Source of the DNA: Prevotella sp. CAG:891
Lineage (GTDB): Bacteria > Bacteroidota > Bacteroidia > Bacteroidales > Bacteroidaceae
Assembly (NCBI GenBank): GCA_000437675.1
Contig: FR901649.1
Coordinates: 1-12,269, forward strand
Reading direction: 5' to 3'
Length of the DNA stretch: 12,269 nt
The translations under genes were made by a program, and so were the position numbers. Of this stretch, positions 5,684-12,269 are shown one piece after another (position 1 is the first letter of the stretch; each line of letters begins with the position of its first letter). Under the pieces are notes generated by a model. It was given only the letters and a program-made list of their open reading frames with translations, had not been told where the DNA came from and made no database searches.

Positions 5684-6472
5684 TTATACACTGACGGTGA
5701 AACGAAGGGTGGCAGCATCGAATTGCAGGCCTTCGGTTTGAAAAAAGCGAGCTATGCTACCGTCGGCGGCGAGGGTGGCCGGTGCACCTTGCACAATGCC
5801 TTCGGTGCCGAGCAGCCAAAGGTGGTCGGCAAACTGAAGGGCAAGTTCTACGTCGTGTGTACTTAATATAATGGTTTTTTGCTCGTGATGGGCCAAATGC
5901 TGCAGCAACTGCATAAGGGCTACTTTCGAGGGGAAATCAAGAAAGGCGGTGGGTTCGTCGAGCAATATCACGGGGGTACCTTGCGCCAGGGCTTTGGCTA
6001 TGAACACGCGCTGCCGCTCGCCATCGCTCAAGGTGGACAAAGGGCGGTGACTGAAAGGCAGCGTAGCGGTTTGCTCCATGGCTTGCCGCACGGCGGCGGC
6101 ATCGGCCCCGACGGACTTTTGCCACAGACGCTGATAGGCACTGAGCGTTGACAAATAGGGTATGCGCCCCATTTCAACGACTTCGGCCACGGTGAGTGCG
6201 TCCGAATCGGGCCGGTGGGTGAGAACCACACTGAGCATACGGGCCAGTTCGTGGCGCGCATACTGCTGCACGGGTTTTCCGGCAAGCAGCAAACTGTCGG
6301 GTGAACTGTTCAGCGGGGGCTGCAAGGCGGCAAGGGTGCGGAGCAGGGTACTTTTACCCGATCCGTTGCTGCCCAGCAGGGCGGTTAGGGTGCCGGGCTG
6401 CGCGGTGGCACTAAGCTGACGGCCTATCACTTTACCGGGATAGCCTGTACGGAGTTGATGAAGGGTTATCAT
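5684..6472 (-). CDS. FecE/BtuD-like ABC transporter ATP-binding protein
   Basis: A 262-residue ABC ATPase that would power import of an iron complex, haem or cobalamin through a FecCD-type permease at the inner membrane. Walker A GSNGSGKST is at 34-42, the signature is LSDGERQR (148-155), Walker B ILLDEP is at 169-174, the D-loop FLDF follows, and the switch His206 is in STHDVE. The usual Gln of the Q-loop is not evident; the equivalent stretch reads VVLTHR (82-87). The segment MGRIPYL (101-107) is typical of the FecE/BtuD group. The frame is open 83 codons further upstream, but those residues cross the terminator at 6495-6550 and look unlike an ABC protein, so the ATG at 6472 is chosen. No permease or binding protein is in the window, so the substrate cannot be named. 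topB follows after 26 bases. Confidence 0.9.
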   Translation of the reverse strand: MITLHQLRTGYPGKVIGRQLSATAQPGTLTALLGSNGSGKSTLLRTLAALQPPLNSSPDSLLLAGKPVQQYARHELARMLSVVLTHRPDSDALTVAEVVEMGRIPYLSTLSAYQRLWQKSVGADAAAVRQAMEQTATLPFSHRPLSTLSDGERQRVFIAKALAQGTPVILLDEPTAFLDFPSKVALMQLLQHLAHHEQKTIILSTHDVELALQFADHLWLLGTEGIVQGAPATLAADGSIARFFQTEGLQFDAATLRFTVSV

Positions 6473-6494
6473 TTTCAAAAAATCAGCATGGCAC

Positions 6495-6550
6495 AAAAAA
6501 TCAGACTTCGGTGCGAGCGGCCGGTAAAAGCACCTTGCGCCAAAGTCTGA
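6495..6550 (-). terminator. Rho-independent terminator of the polysaccharide gene group
   Basis: Read on the - strand, TCAGACTT (6550-6543) pairs with AAGTCTGA (6508-6501), an inner GGTGC (6534-6530) pairs with GCACC (6514-6510), and six T's follow (6500-6495). It lies 57 bases after the glycosyltransferase stop and 22 bases before the ABC ATPase start. It separates the two groups, and I see no TAnnTTTG promoter between it and the ATPase, so the ATPase may depend on read-through or a weak promoter. Confidence 0.75.
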
Positions 6551-6606
6551 AAAAAATGCCTGTGGTCGGGAATTCATGTGCTGCGAACAGGGCGCACTGC
6601 CTGCAA

Positions 6607-7632
6607 CTACCTGTACGTTTTGCCGCGCGTCAGTATGTTGAAGCGGTTGGCCAATGCACCGGTAATGCGTTTCCATTGTCCGTAGCGCAGGTTGAGCAGC
6701 AGTTCTTCGATGCCGCGCCATGCCTTAATCCAGGGGTGTCGCCAGCCCATGATGCGGTAAACGCGCTGACGATATGCCACGTGGTCAACCACATAAGGGG
6801 GGTGCTGCAAGGGGAAATTCAGGTTGTGGCGCCCCATGGTGAAGATGCGACGGTAACCGGAGGGAAGGGTGCGCACGGAACCGGCAAAATGCACCGAATC
6901 GTCCTGCACGCCAATATTGGTTATCATGTTGACCCGGGGCACAATGGCCAGCTGCGAATGCAGCAGCAGGTGGGCATGGAAAATGGTTTCGTAAAATGCC
7001 TTTCCGCTTTCGCGGTGGGCGCGACTCATGGGCAGGAAGTCGGTGCGCAGGCGGCGTTCGTGGGTGAGGGCTTCGATGCGCTGCACGGCTGTAGGGTCGT
7101 CGAGCCAATGGTAATGTTCGTCCCACTGCTGCACCACCCTGCGCCACGAGGCCCAGCCCCAAATGCTGAAATTGGTGCTGAAAAAGTAGTCGGCCTCAGC
7201 ACCGGCATCGGGGGTGCGTTCTTCGAGGTTGAAACCTTGAATCATGCCCACGCGGTCGTCGTGTTCGTAGCGGTCGAGCATTTCCTTACAAAAGGGGAGG
7301 AAGGTTTCGGAGGGTATGTCGTCGTCCTCGAACACCACACATTTGTCGTAAAGCGAAAAGGCCCATTGATGCGACAGGTAGTTCGAGGGGTCGCAACCGC
7401 GATTCACGGTTTGGTAATTGCGGTGCACCTGACACTCCCAATCAATGTTTTCGACTATTTGCCGACAGGCTTCCATGCGGGGCACATCGTTGGCATTGCG
7501 CGGCCCGTCCTGATAAAGCAACAGGCGCGAGGGGCGTGCCTTGCGAATGGCTTCGAACAACCGCGCAAGGTGGTCGGGGCGGTTGAAAAAGAGGATGAGA
7601 ACGGCAACGTCGGTCAAAGCTGGCTGTTTCAT
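6607..7632 (-). CDS. GT-A glycosyltransferase, GNT-I-like
   Basis: A 341-residue glycosyltransferase expected to add a sugar to a cell-surface glycan precursor at the cytoplasmic face. The N-terminus VLILFFNRPDHLARLF (11-26) is the usual opening strand and helix of a GT-A fold. CVVFEDDDIPS (98-108) carries the acidic metal-binding motif, and the following helix FLPFCKEMLDRY resembles the GNT-I (N-acetylglucosaminyltransferase I) type. WGWASW (158-163) and the Trp-rich stretch after it are typical of this bacterial group. No signal peptide or membrane segment is visible. The gene begins 39 bases after the dehydrogenase stop and is the last of the - strand group that starts at 12184. Acceptor and sugar donor cannot be told. 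Relatives are sometimes loosely annotated as hemolysin-activation proteins. Confidence 0.8.
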   Translation of the reverse strand: MKQPALTDVAVLILFFNRPDHLARLFEAIRKARPSRLLLYQDGPRNANDVPRMEACRQIVENIDWECQVHRNYQTVNRGCDPSNYLSHQWAFSLYDKCVVFEDDDIPSETFLPFCKEMLDRYEHDDRVGMIQGFNLEERTPDAGAEADYFFSTNFSIWGWASWRRVVQQWDEHYHWLDDPTAVQRIEALTHERRLRTDFLPMSRAHRESGKAFYETIFHAHLLLHSQLAIVPRVNMITNIGVQDDSVHFAGSVRTLPSGYRRIFTMGRHNLNFPLQHPPYVVDHVAYRQRVYRIMGWRHPWIKAWRGIEELLLNLRYGQWKRITGALANRFNILTRGKTYR

Positions 7633-7671
7633 AGTCGGAAAGGGATTAGGTAGGTGTGTGAGGAAGAGGAG

Positions 7672-8679
7672 CTACTGAATTTTCGAAAGTCCCCAGGCTA
7701 ACACTTGATCAATCAGGGGTGTATCGACCGCGTGCCTGGTTGCCAGTTGCTGGATGAAATGGAGTCCGCAGGGAAAGTCTTCGGTAAAGTAACGACTACC
7801 GAAGTCGGGCACCCATGTGCCCTGAGCCGTTTGCTTCATCGGGGCCTTGATGGGCTGAAATGCCGGAATCGAAGCTATTTTGCGGGTGAGCGACGTGGCA
7901 TCGTGGCTTTCGTAATAGGTGAGCAACGTGGGTATACGACTTTTATCGACGGGTAAATGGTCGAGCAGGCACATGAACTCTTCGTCCATGCGGATGATGC
8001 AGTCGGAGGCGGCATCGGTCCATTCCTTGTAGAACAGGGTGCAGCGGTCGTAGGGGGTTCCGTCCCAGTTGGCCCACATGGTATAAAGGCGTCCGGTGTG
8101 CAGAATGGGGTTGCTGTTCGTGAGGCTGGCTTCGTAGAAGTTGTTGAGCAGGCGTGTGGGCGTGACAAACAACTGTTCGACTTGGGCACGGAATGCCTCG
8201 GCATCAGGAAAACGCTCGGCGGCCAGTTCTACAGCGGGTTTGTAGCCCAGAAGCAGGGCACTTTGGCCGTAGCTGTCGGTGCGGGCTATGAAGGGCGTGC
8301 GTTGAAAGGCAAAGAGGGGGGTGTCGGCTGGTAAAAGCTGATGGGCGTGGAAAAAGAAGCCTGTACTGCCCACAATGGCACCCACGGAACAACCTGCGGG
8401 CAAATGGGGGGCAAGGGCCTGCAGCGTGGGGGCTATGGCGTAGCCGGGCAAACAAAGAAATACCATCTGACAATCGGCCACGGCTCGTGCGTAGTCGGCT
8501 GTGACGGTTGCCAAACGTCCGACGTAGGTTTTACCCGCAGGGTCGGCAATGCGCAGGGTGTCGGCCCAGCGTTCGGGTTGACGACTGTGTATGCGCACCG
8601 ACACGCCAGGGTGCGAGGCAAGCACACCGGCGCAAACATGGCCCAGCGAGCCACCGCCGCAAATACATATATTCATCAT
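7672..8679 (-). CDS. NAD(P)-dependent octopine/nopaline dehydrogenase family protein
   Basis: A 335-residue two-domain dehydrogenase. The N-terminal Rossmann loop CGGGSLGH (7-14) binds NAD(P), with VFLCLPGYA (73-81) as the next Rossmann block. The C-terminal helical domain has TNSNPILHTGR (187-197), matching the Asn-Pro...His block of opine dehydrogenases, and GSRYFTEDFPCGL (294-306), matching the family's RYxxEDxP block. Known members reductively join an amino acid and a 2-oxo acid; related folds reduce sugar or polyol phosphates. The gene begins 15 bases after the LicC/CobD-like gene, so it is almost certainly co-transcribed and part of the same pathway. It may make an N-carboxyalkyl amino group or reduce a phosphorylated keto compound feeding the IspD-like enzyme; the sequence does not decide. 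Two consecutive ATGs (8679, 8676) are both possible starts. Confidence 0.85.
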   Translation of the reverse strand: MMNICICGGGSLGHVCAGVLASHPGVSVRIHSRQPERWADTLRIADPAGKTYVGRLATVTADYARAVADCQMVFLCLPGYAIAPTLQALAPHLPAGCSVGAIVGSTGFFFHAHQLLPADTPLFAFQRTPFIARTDSYGQSALLLGYKPAVELAAERFPDAEAFRAQVEQLFVTPTRLLNNFYEASLTNSNPILHTGRLYTMWANWDGTPYDRCTLFYKEWTDAASDCIIRMDEEFMCLLDHLPVDKSRIPTLLTYYESHDATSLTRKIASIPAFQPIKAPMKQTAQGTWVPDFGSRYFTEDFPCGLHFIQQLATRHAVDTPLIDQVLAWGLSKIQ

Positions 8680-8694
8680 GTTCAGGTTTCAGTT

Positions 8695-10518
8695 TTAGGC
8701 TTCGTCCATCGTTTTCAACACCTGCACCAGGCGGTCGTTGTCGTCGGTGTTTCTCACGGCAATGCGCACCATATTGCGTCCTTTGAGTCCGTTTTTGGTG
8801 TCGCAGTCCTTGATGAGTATGTTGTGGTGCACCAACAGCAGTTCGGTGAGTTCGGCCGAAGTGAAACGGCTGGTTATTTCGCAAAGGAAATAGTTGGCCT
8901 GCGAGGGAATGACGCGCAGGAACGACACGGCCGACAGTGCCTTGGCAAAGCGAGCGCGTTCCTCCTGAAACTTTTCGCAGGCGCGCTTGTAGTCCTTGTC
9001 GTATTTATTATAAATCTGCATGAAGAATTCGGCAAAGGAATTGATGTTCCAAATGCTCACGTCGCGCTTGATGTCGGCAATCAGGGCTTCGTTGCTCGAG
9101 GCCATGATGCCCAGGCGCAATCCGGGCACGCCGAAACTCTTCGAAATGCTTTTCACGACAATCAGGTTGGGATAGGCTTCGAGAATGCCGTCGGAGAGCA
9201 GACTGCTGGTTTGCCAGTCGGTGCTGAAATCCACAAAACTTTCGTCGAGCAGCAGGGTGATGCCTCGCTCGCGACACCATTCGGCGAGCAACAGCACATC
9301 GGGGGCCGAAATAAAGTTGCCACTGGGGTTATCAGGGTTGATGAGCAGCAGGGTGCTGATGGCTTTGTCGGCAAAGAAGTGCTGCAAGTCGGCCACGGTG
9401 TAACTTAAATCGCGGTTTTGCGGAGTGAAAGCTACGATGCGTTCCTTGGCGATGCGGTTGGGGTATTCCTCGAAAGTGGGATAAACCACGCCTAAGCGGC
9501 CTTCGGCCTTTTCCATCAAACTTTTAATGAGTTCGGCGGCACCGTTGCCCACAGCCATGTAGTGTTGCTGCACATTGAAGCACTTGCCGGCCAACAGGCT
9601 GTTGACATACATGCCCGAGGGATATTCGGTGAGCAGCACGTCGAAGTTGGCACGCATTTCGTCGCGCATGCGTTCTGAGGGGAAATAGGGATTGACCAGG
9701 TAGCAGAAATCGAGCATACCGGGAAAACGCCAATAACCTCCGTAACGGCGCATATACTGCTTTTTGCGTTCGGCGGGCTGGTCGGCAAAAAGGGCTGAAG
9801 CAATGTCGAGGTCCTGCACATCGTCGATTTCGTACCACTTTTCGGTGGTGATGGGCAGTGCCTTGAGGTCGGTTTTGTCGAGCAGGGTAATTACGCGCAA
9901 CACCTGTTCGTAGTACTCGTTATTGCCCACAGCCTTGGTGTAGGCTTCGAGAAAGGGCACATACTTATGACGCGAAAATTCGCGGCTGAACTTGTAGATG
10001 TTTACCGTTTTATAATAGCGGTAGGTTTCGGCATAGCTGAAAGCCTTTTTCGGCACAAAGTTCACAATGTTGCAATCGTCGTCGATGCAGACCATGGTGC
10101 CGTCCATCCACGTTTCGTACTTGGCCACGAGGGCCAGATTGGGGCGCGGGTCATCGAGAATGAGGGGGAACATGCTATCGTCGAAAATCAAGTCGCTTTC
10201 GATGAGCAGAGTGTCGTCCTCCTGCAGTTGCTCTTTGGCCAGTGCCAGCGAATAGATGTTGTTGGTTTTATCGTAGACGGGATTATTGACGTATTCAATG
10301 CGCAGCACATCGTCGTAGCGGTTGCCAATGTAGTTACGCAACCGCTGTCCTTCGTAGCCGACCACGATTACCACGCGCTGTAAATGGAGCGCAGCGAGCT
10401 GCGTGAGCATGCGGTCAATGAGTTTCACGCCGTTAACGGGCACCATACATTTGGTGTTGTTCTTGGTAAATTCGCCCAGTCGGCGTCCCATGCCGGCAGC
10501 TAATATAATGGCTTGCAT
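8695..10518 (-). CDS. Fused LicC-like nucleotidyltransferase and CobD-like PLP enzyme
   Basis: A 607-residue two-domain protein. Residues 1-245 are a LicC-like cytidylyltransferase domain: IILAAGMGRRL (4-14), TKCMVPVNG (22-30), YDKTNNIYSL (82-91) and ESDLIFDD (107-114) with the metal Asp109. Residues about 262-607 are a fold-type I PLP enzyme: GNGAAELI (324-331), NPDNPSGN (394-401), LDESFVDF (424-431), PLP lysine Lys460 in SISKSFGVPGLRLG, and ILIKDC...VRIAVR...N near the end. This pattern fits CobD (threonine-phosphate decarboxylase) better than HisC: LDEAFIDF, the ANY block and RxAxR are CobD-like. A natural reading is that the C-terminal half makes an amino-alcohol phosphate and the N-terminal half couples it to CMP. 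A plain aminotransferase is the alternative. It lies 82 bases after the LicD fusion, with no separate promoter seen. Confidence 0.85.
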   Translation of the reverse strand: MQAIILAAGMGRRLGEFTKNNTKCMVPVNGVKLIDRMLTQLAALHLQRVVIVVGYEGQRLRNYIGNRYDDVLRIEYVNNPVYDKTNNIYSLALAKEQLQEDDTLLIESDLIFDDSMFPLILDDPRPNLALVAKYETWMDGTMVCIDDDCNIVNFVPKKAFSYAETYRYYKTVNIYKFSREFSRHKYVPFLEAYTKAVGNNEYYEQVLRVITLLDKTDLKALPITTEKWYEIDDVQDLDIASALFADQPAERKKQYMRRYGGYWRFPGMLDFCYLVNPYFPSERMRDEMRANFDVLLTEYPSGMYVNSLLAGKCFNVQQHYMAVGNGAAELIKSLMEKAEGRLGVVYPTFEEYPNRIAKERIVAFTPQNRDLSYTVADLQHFFADKAISTLLLINPDNPSGNFISAPDVLLLAEWCRERGITLLLDESFVDFSTDWQTSSLLSDGILEAYPNLIVVKSISKSFGVPGLRLGIMASSNEALIADIKRDVSIWNINSFAEFFMQIYNKYDKDYKRACEKFQEERARFAKALSAVSFLRVIPSQANYFLCEITSRFTSAELTELLLVHHNILIKDCDTKNGLKGRNMVRIAVRNTDDNDRLVQVLKTMDEA

Positions 10519-10600
10519 AAGTAGGTGTTGAATTTGAAAGAATTGGTGGACAGTTTGAAGTCAGCAGGGAGCTCCCCCACTTACCGCACATGGTGTAAGG

Positions 10601-12184
10601 CTAATCAATCAGCCGGCTGACAAAGAATTTGGCATGACCGCCGCGCTGATTTTCGGGAGGCAACTTCATGTAGTCGCCAAATAGGTCGCGCAGGTAGGCA
10701 TCGACATCGCGGGGAGCCGCAAAGCGTTCGCCCTCGAACTCAATGGTTGAGAGGGGGAAAATGGTGGAGCGCAGGTGGCGGTTGCCATTGCCGCTGTTGT
10801 CGATGGTGTTGGAGTAATACTTCTTGTTGTCGGTCAGCAGCGTACAAATTTTCCACACGGTGCCGAACAGGGCGCGCTTGGCTCCGAAATAGAACAATTC
10901 GGCCACCGAACGCCAGCTGTAGGTGTGCTGGGTGTGGAGTATGGCATTGGCGCGGCAATAGCCACGTGCCAGACGCTTCGAAAACTTATACGGCAAACTG
11001 GGCCAGGCGTGCATGGGGAAGATGTCGACATAAAGGCCCTTGGCATAGCTCATGGCAAAGTTGTCGTCGCCTTCGACCAGTAGGGAGTTGAGATTGCGCA
11101 CCTTGCAAATGGGCAGACGCATGGCGGGGTCGGTGGCTGGTGCCTGCACAAAAAGGTGTTCGGGCAGTTCGCGTTGCGCCACTTCGATGAAGCGCGGTAA
11201 TTCCTCGCACGGCATGCAAATGTCGATGTCGTCGTCCCACGGAATGAAGCCATCGTGACGCACGGCCCCAAGCAGTGTGCCGCTGTCTAACCAGTAGGGA
11301 ATGCAGTGGCGTTCGCAAATGCGGGCTACATGGCGCAGAATGTCGAGTTCGGCCAACTGCATTTCGCGCAGATTTTCCTTGTTGTAAGCATTGAGGTAGC
11401 GTTCGCGTCCGTTGACCGTGGCATTGTTGCGTGTATTGATTTGCTCCTGGCTGCACGGTGTGTTGCCCTTTGTAGCCTCAGCCTGTGCTTCGTGATAGTA
11501 GCGTTCAATTTTGGGCAGGTCGGCAGCATAGGTCAGTTTGATATTGCGTGCATCGCCCTCGACAATGCTAATGGGCACTTCGGGCATATAGCGTTTCACC
11601 ACGCCACAGTCGTCGGTAGCCTGAAAGTCCGGATCGGCCATTGCCTTTCGGTAAGCCTCCACAATTACATCGATACGAAAAGCCTGCGGCGTTTGCATAC
11701 GCTGCAGGTGCTTGCGGCTGGGCATTTGGGTCAGTTGTCCGTCGGTCACTTCCATCAGTGTGTCGACCGCCTCCATGCCGATACCCACACCCACCGCCTT
11801 ATGGTTGACAAGTGCTTGGCAAACATGGTCGATAATGCGTGCCGACACCAGCGGGCGTGCTGCATCATGGAACACGAGGTTTACCCCCGACTCGTTTTCG
11901 TAGGCACGAATGGCCGCCAAACTTGAGTCGGAGCGTTCTTTACCGCCAGGTAATATTTTCTTTACCTTTTTCCAATGATTCTTTTGCAGCAGTTGTTGTG
12001 TTTGTTCGATGAAGTTGGCATTCGTAACCACGGCTATTTCATGAATGTCTTCATGTTGTTCGAAAGCCGCGATACTGTGTTCCAGAACTGTTTTACCGGC
12101 AAATTCCAGAAATTGCTTCGGCTGTTTCAGTCCGGTTCTGTTGCCTACTCCACCTGCTAATATAATGGCTATGTTGCGGGACAT
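10601..12184 (-). CDS. Fused IspD/TarI-like cytidylyltransferase and LicD-type transferase
   Basis: A 527-residue bifunctional protein. Residues 1-230 are an IspD/TarI-like cytidylyltransferase: ILAGGVGNRTGLKQPKQF (8-25), PGGKERSDSS (79-88), FHDAARPLV (105-113) and DDCGVV (191-196). The AGG form of the first loop is more like TarI/Bcs1 (CDP-ribitol synthesis) than housekeeping IspD. A polar linker (231-265) leads to a LicD domain: YWLDSGTLLGAVRHDGFIPW (297-316), DDDIDI (317-322), GLYVDIFPM (383-391) and PPENQRGGH (509-517). LicD proteins transfer phosphocholine or similar groups from CDP carriers to glycans. The fusion suggests that one protein makes and uses a CDP-polyol. It is the first gene of the - strand run, with a promoter at 12207-12237. 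Its role is probably surface polysaccharide decoration rather than isoprenoid synthesis. Confidence 0.88.
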   Translation of the reverse strand: MSRNIAIILAGGVGNRTGLKQPKQFLEFAGKTVLEHSIAAFEQHEDIHEIAVVTNANFIEQTQQLLQKNHWKKVKKILPGGKERSDSSLAAIRAYENESGVNLVFHDAARPLVSARIIDHVCQALVNHKAVGVGIGMEAVDTLMEVTDGQLTQMPSRKHLQRMQTPQAFRIDVIVEAYRKAMADPDFQATDDCGVVKRYMPEVPISIVEGDARNIKLTYAADLPKIERYYHEAQAEATKGNTPCSQEQINTRNNATVNGRERYLNAYNKENLREMQLAELDILRHVARICERHCIPYWLDSGTLLGAVRHDGFIPWDDDIDICMPCEELPRFIEVAQRELPEHLFVQAPATDPAMRLPICKVRNLNSLLVEGDDNFAMSYAKGLYVDIFPMHAWPSLPYKFSKRLARGYCRANAILHTQHTYSWRSVAELFYFGAKRALFGTVWKICTLLTDNKKYYSNTIDNSGNGNRHLRSTIFPLSTIEFEGERFAAPRDVDAYLRDLFGDYMKLPPENQRGGHAKFFVSRLID

Positions 12185-12206
12185 CTCTTATTTCTTTATT
12201 TTTATG

Positions 12207-12237
12207 CAAAGTTAGTGCAAGCCGAGTGGTAAGCAAA
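12207..12237 (-). promoter_or_regulatory. Promoter of the IspD-LicD gene and following group
   Basis: On the - strand TTTG (12237-12234), 19 bases, then TAACTTTG (12214-12207) is a near-perfect Bacteroidetes promoter. Transcription would start near 12200, leaving a leader of about 15 bases before the ATG at 12184. As the next genes follow at 82, 15 and 39 bases without another clear promoter, it probably serves the four genes to the terminator at 6495-6550. Confidence 0.75.
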
Positions 12238-12269
12238 GAAAAAACTCGTTTTTTGTTTGCTTGCCCGAG

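Noticed and set aside
6473..6606. Cobalamin or other riboswitch ahead of the ABC ATPase
   Set aside because: The 134-base gap is too short for a cobalamin riboswitch and shows only a simple stem with a T-tract, which is explained as a terminator.
6473..6721. N-terminal extension of the ABC ATPase to 6721
   Set aside because: The extra 83 residues would cross the terminator hairpin and overlap the end of the glycosyltransferase gene. The ABC fold begins right at the ATG at 6472.
6511..7653. A 380-codon + strand open frame opposite the glycosyltransferase
   Set aside because: It mirrors the glycosyltransferase frame, crosses the terminator at 6495-6550 and shows no motif.
8341..9408. A 355-codon + strand open frame opposite the dehydrogenase and CobD-like domain
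   Set aside because: It spans the junction of two well-supported - strand genes and has no recognisable sequence.
8695..10518. PntC-AEP transaminase fusion of phosphonate biosynthesis
   Set aside because: The domain order is similar, but the PLP half has class I/II CobD/HisC-type motifs, unlike the class V AEP transaminase, and no pepM or ppd gene is in the window. The full locus would be needed to exclude it fully.

Overview
The window looks like chromosomal DNA from a member of the Bacteroidales, most likely Prevotella-like. Four promoters match the Bacteroidetes form TTG/TTTG, about 19-21 bases, then TAnnTTTG. Canonical Shine-Dalgarno sequences are largely absent. The protein families (a TopB with an Asp-Ala-Gly-Gln-Glu-Gly TOPRIM loop and a four-Cys tail, lipoproteins with acidic residues after the lipobox, capsule-type fused nucleotidyltransferases) also fit. 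The species cannot be named from sequence alone.

Layout, left to right. Positions 1-629 hold no convincing gene. This stretch carries two outward-facing promoters whose transcripts would start with the same 22-base leader (a perfect inverted repeat at 15-36 and 530-551), two copies of an 11-base DnaA-box-like repeat, and three palindromic units repeated every 32 bases at 309-404. Positions 630-1541 encode a sugar-phosphate nucleotidyltransferase on the + strand, followed by a terminator. Positions 1743-3494 are a visibly AT-rich island of small accessory genes. It contains a long hairpin and a bidirectional terminator, then on the - strand a small hydrophobic peptide with a possible double-glycine site and a 3-TM protein two bases downstream, then on the + strand a lipoprotein with its own promoter and a lipoprotein remnant broken at both ends. 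A strong bidirectional terminator at 3453-3490 closes the island.

From 3495 to the right edge everything is on the - strand and G+C-rich. A promoter at 12207-12237 starts the run: an IspD/TarI-like plus LicD fusion (10601-12184), a LicC-like nucleotidyltransferase plus CobD-like PLP enzyme fusion (8695-10518), an octopine/nopaline-dehydrogenase-family protein (7672-8679) and a GT-A glycosyltransferase (6607-7632). A terminator at 6495-6550 ends this group. Next come a FecE/BtuD-like ABC ATPase (5684-6472) and topB (3495-5657).

The most interesting part is the four-gene group 6607-12184. Two fused enzymes look able to make CDP-activated small phospho-alcohols. The IspD-like domain may make a CDP-polyol, and the CobD-like plus LicC-like pair may make a CDP-amino-alcohol by decarboxylating a phospho-amino acid. 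A LicD domain could then transfer the phospho-group to a surface glycan. The functions come from motif reading; the substrates are inference.
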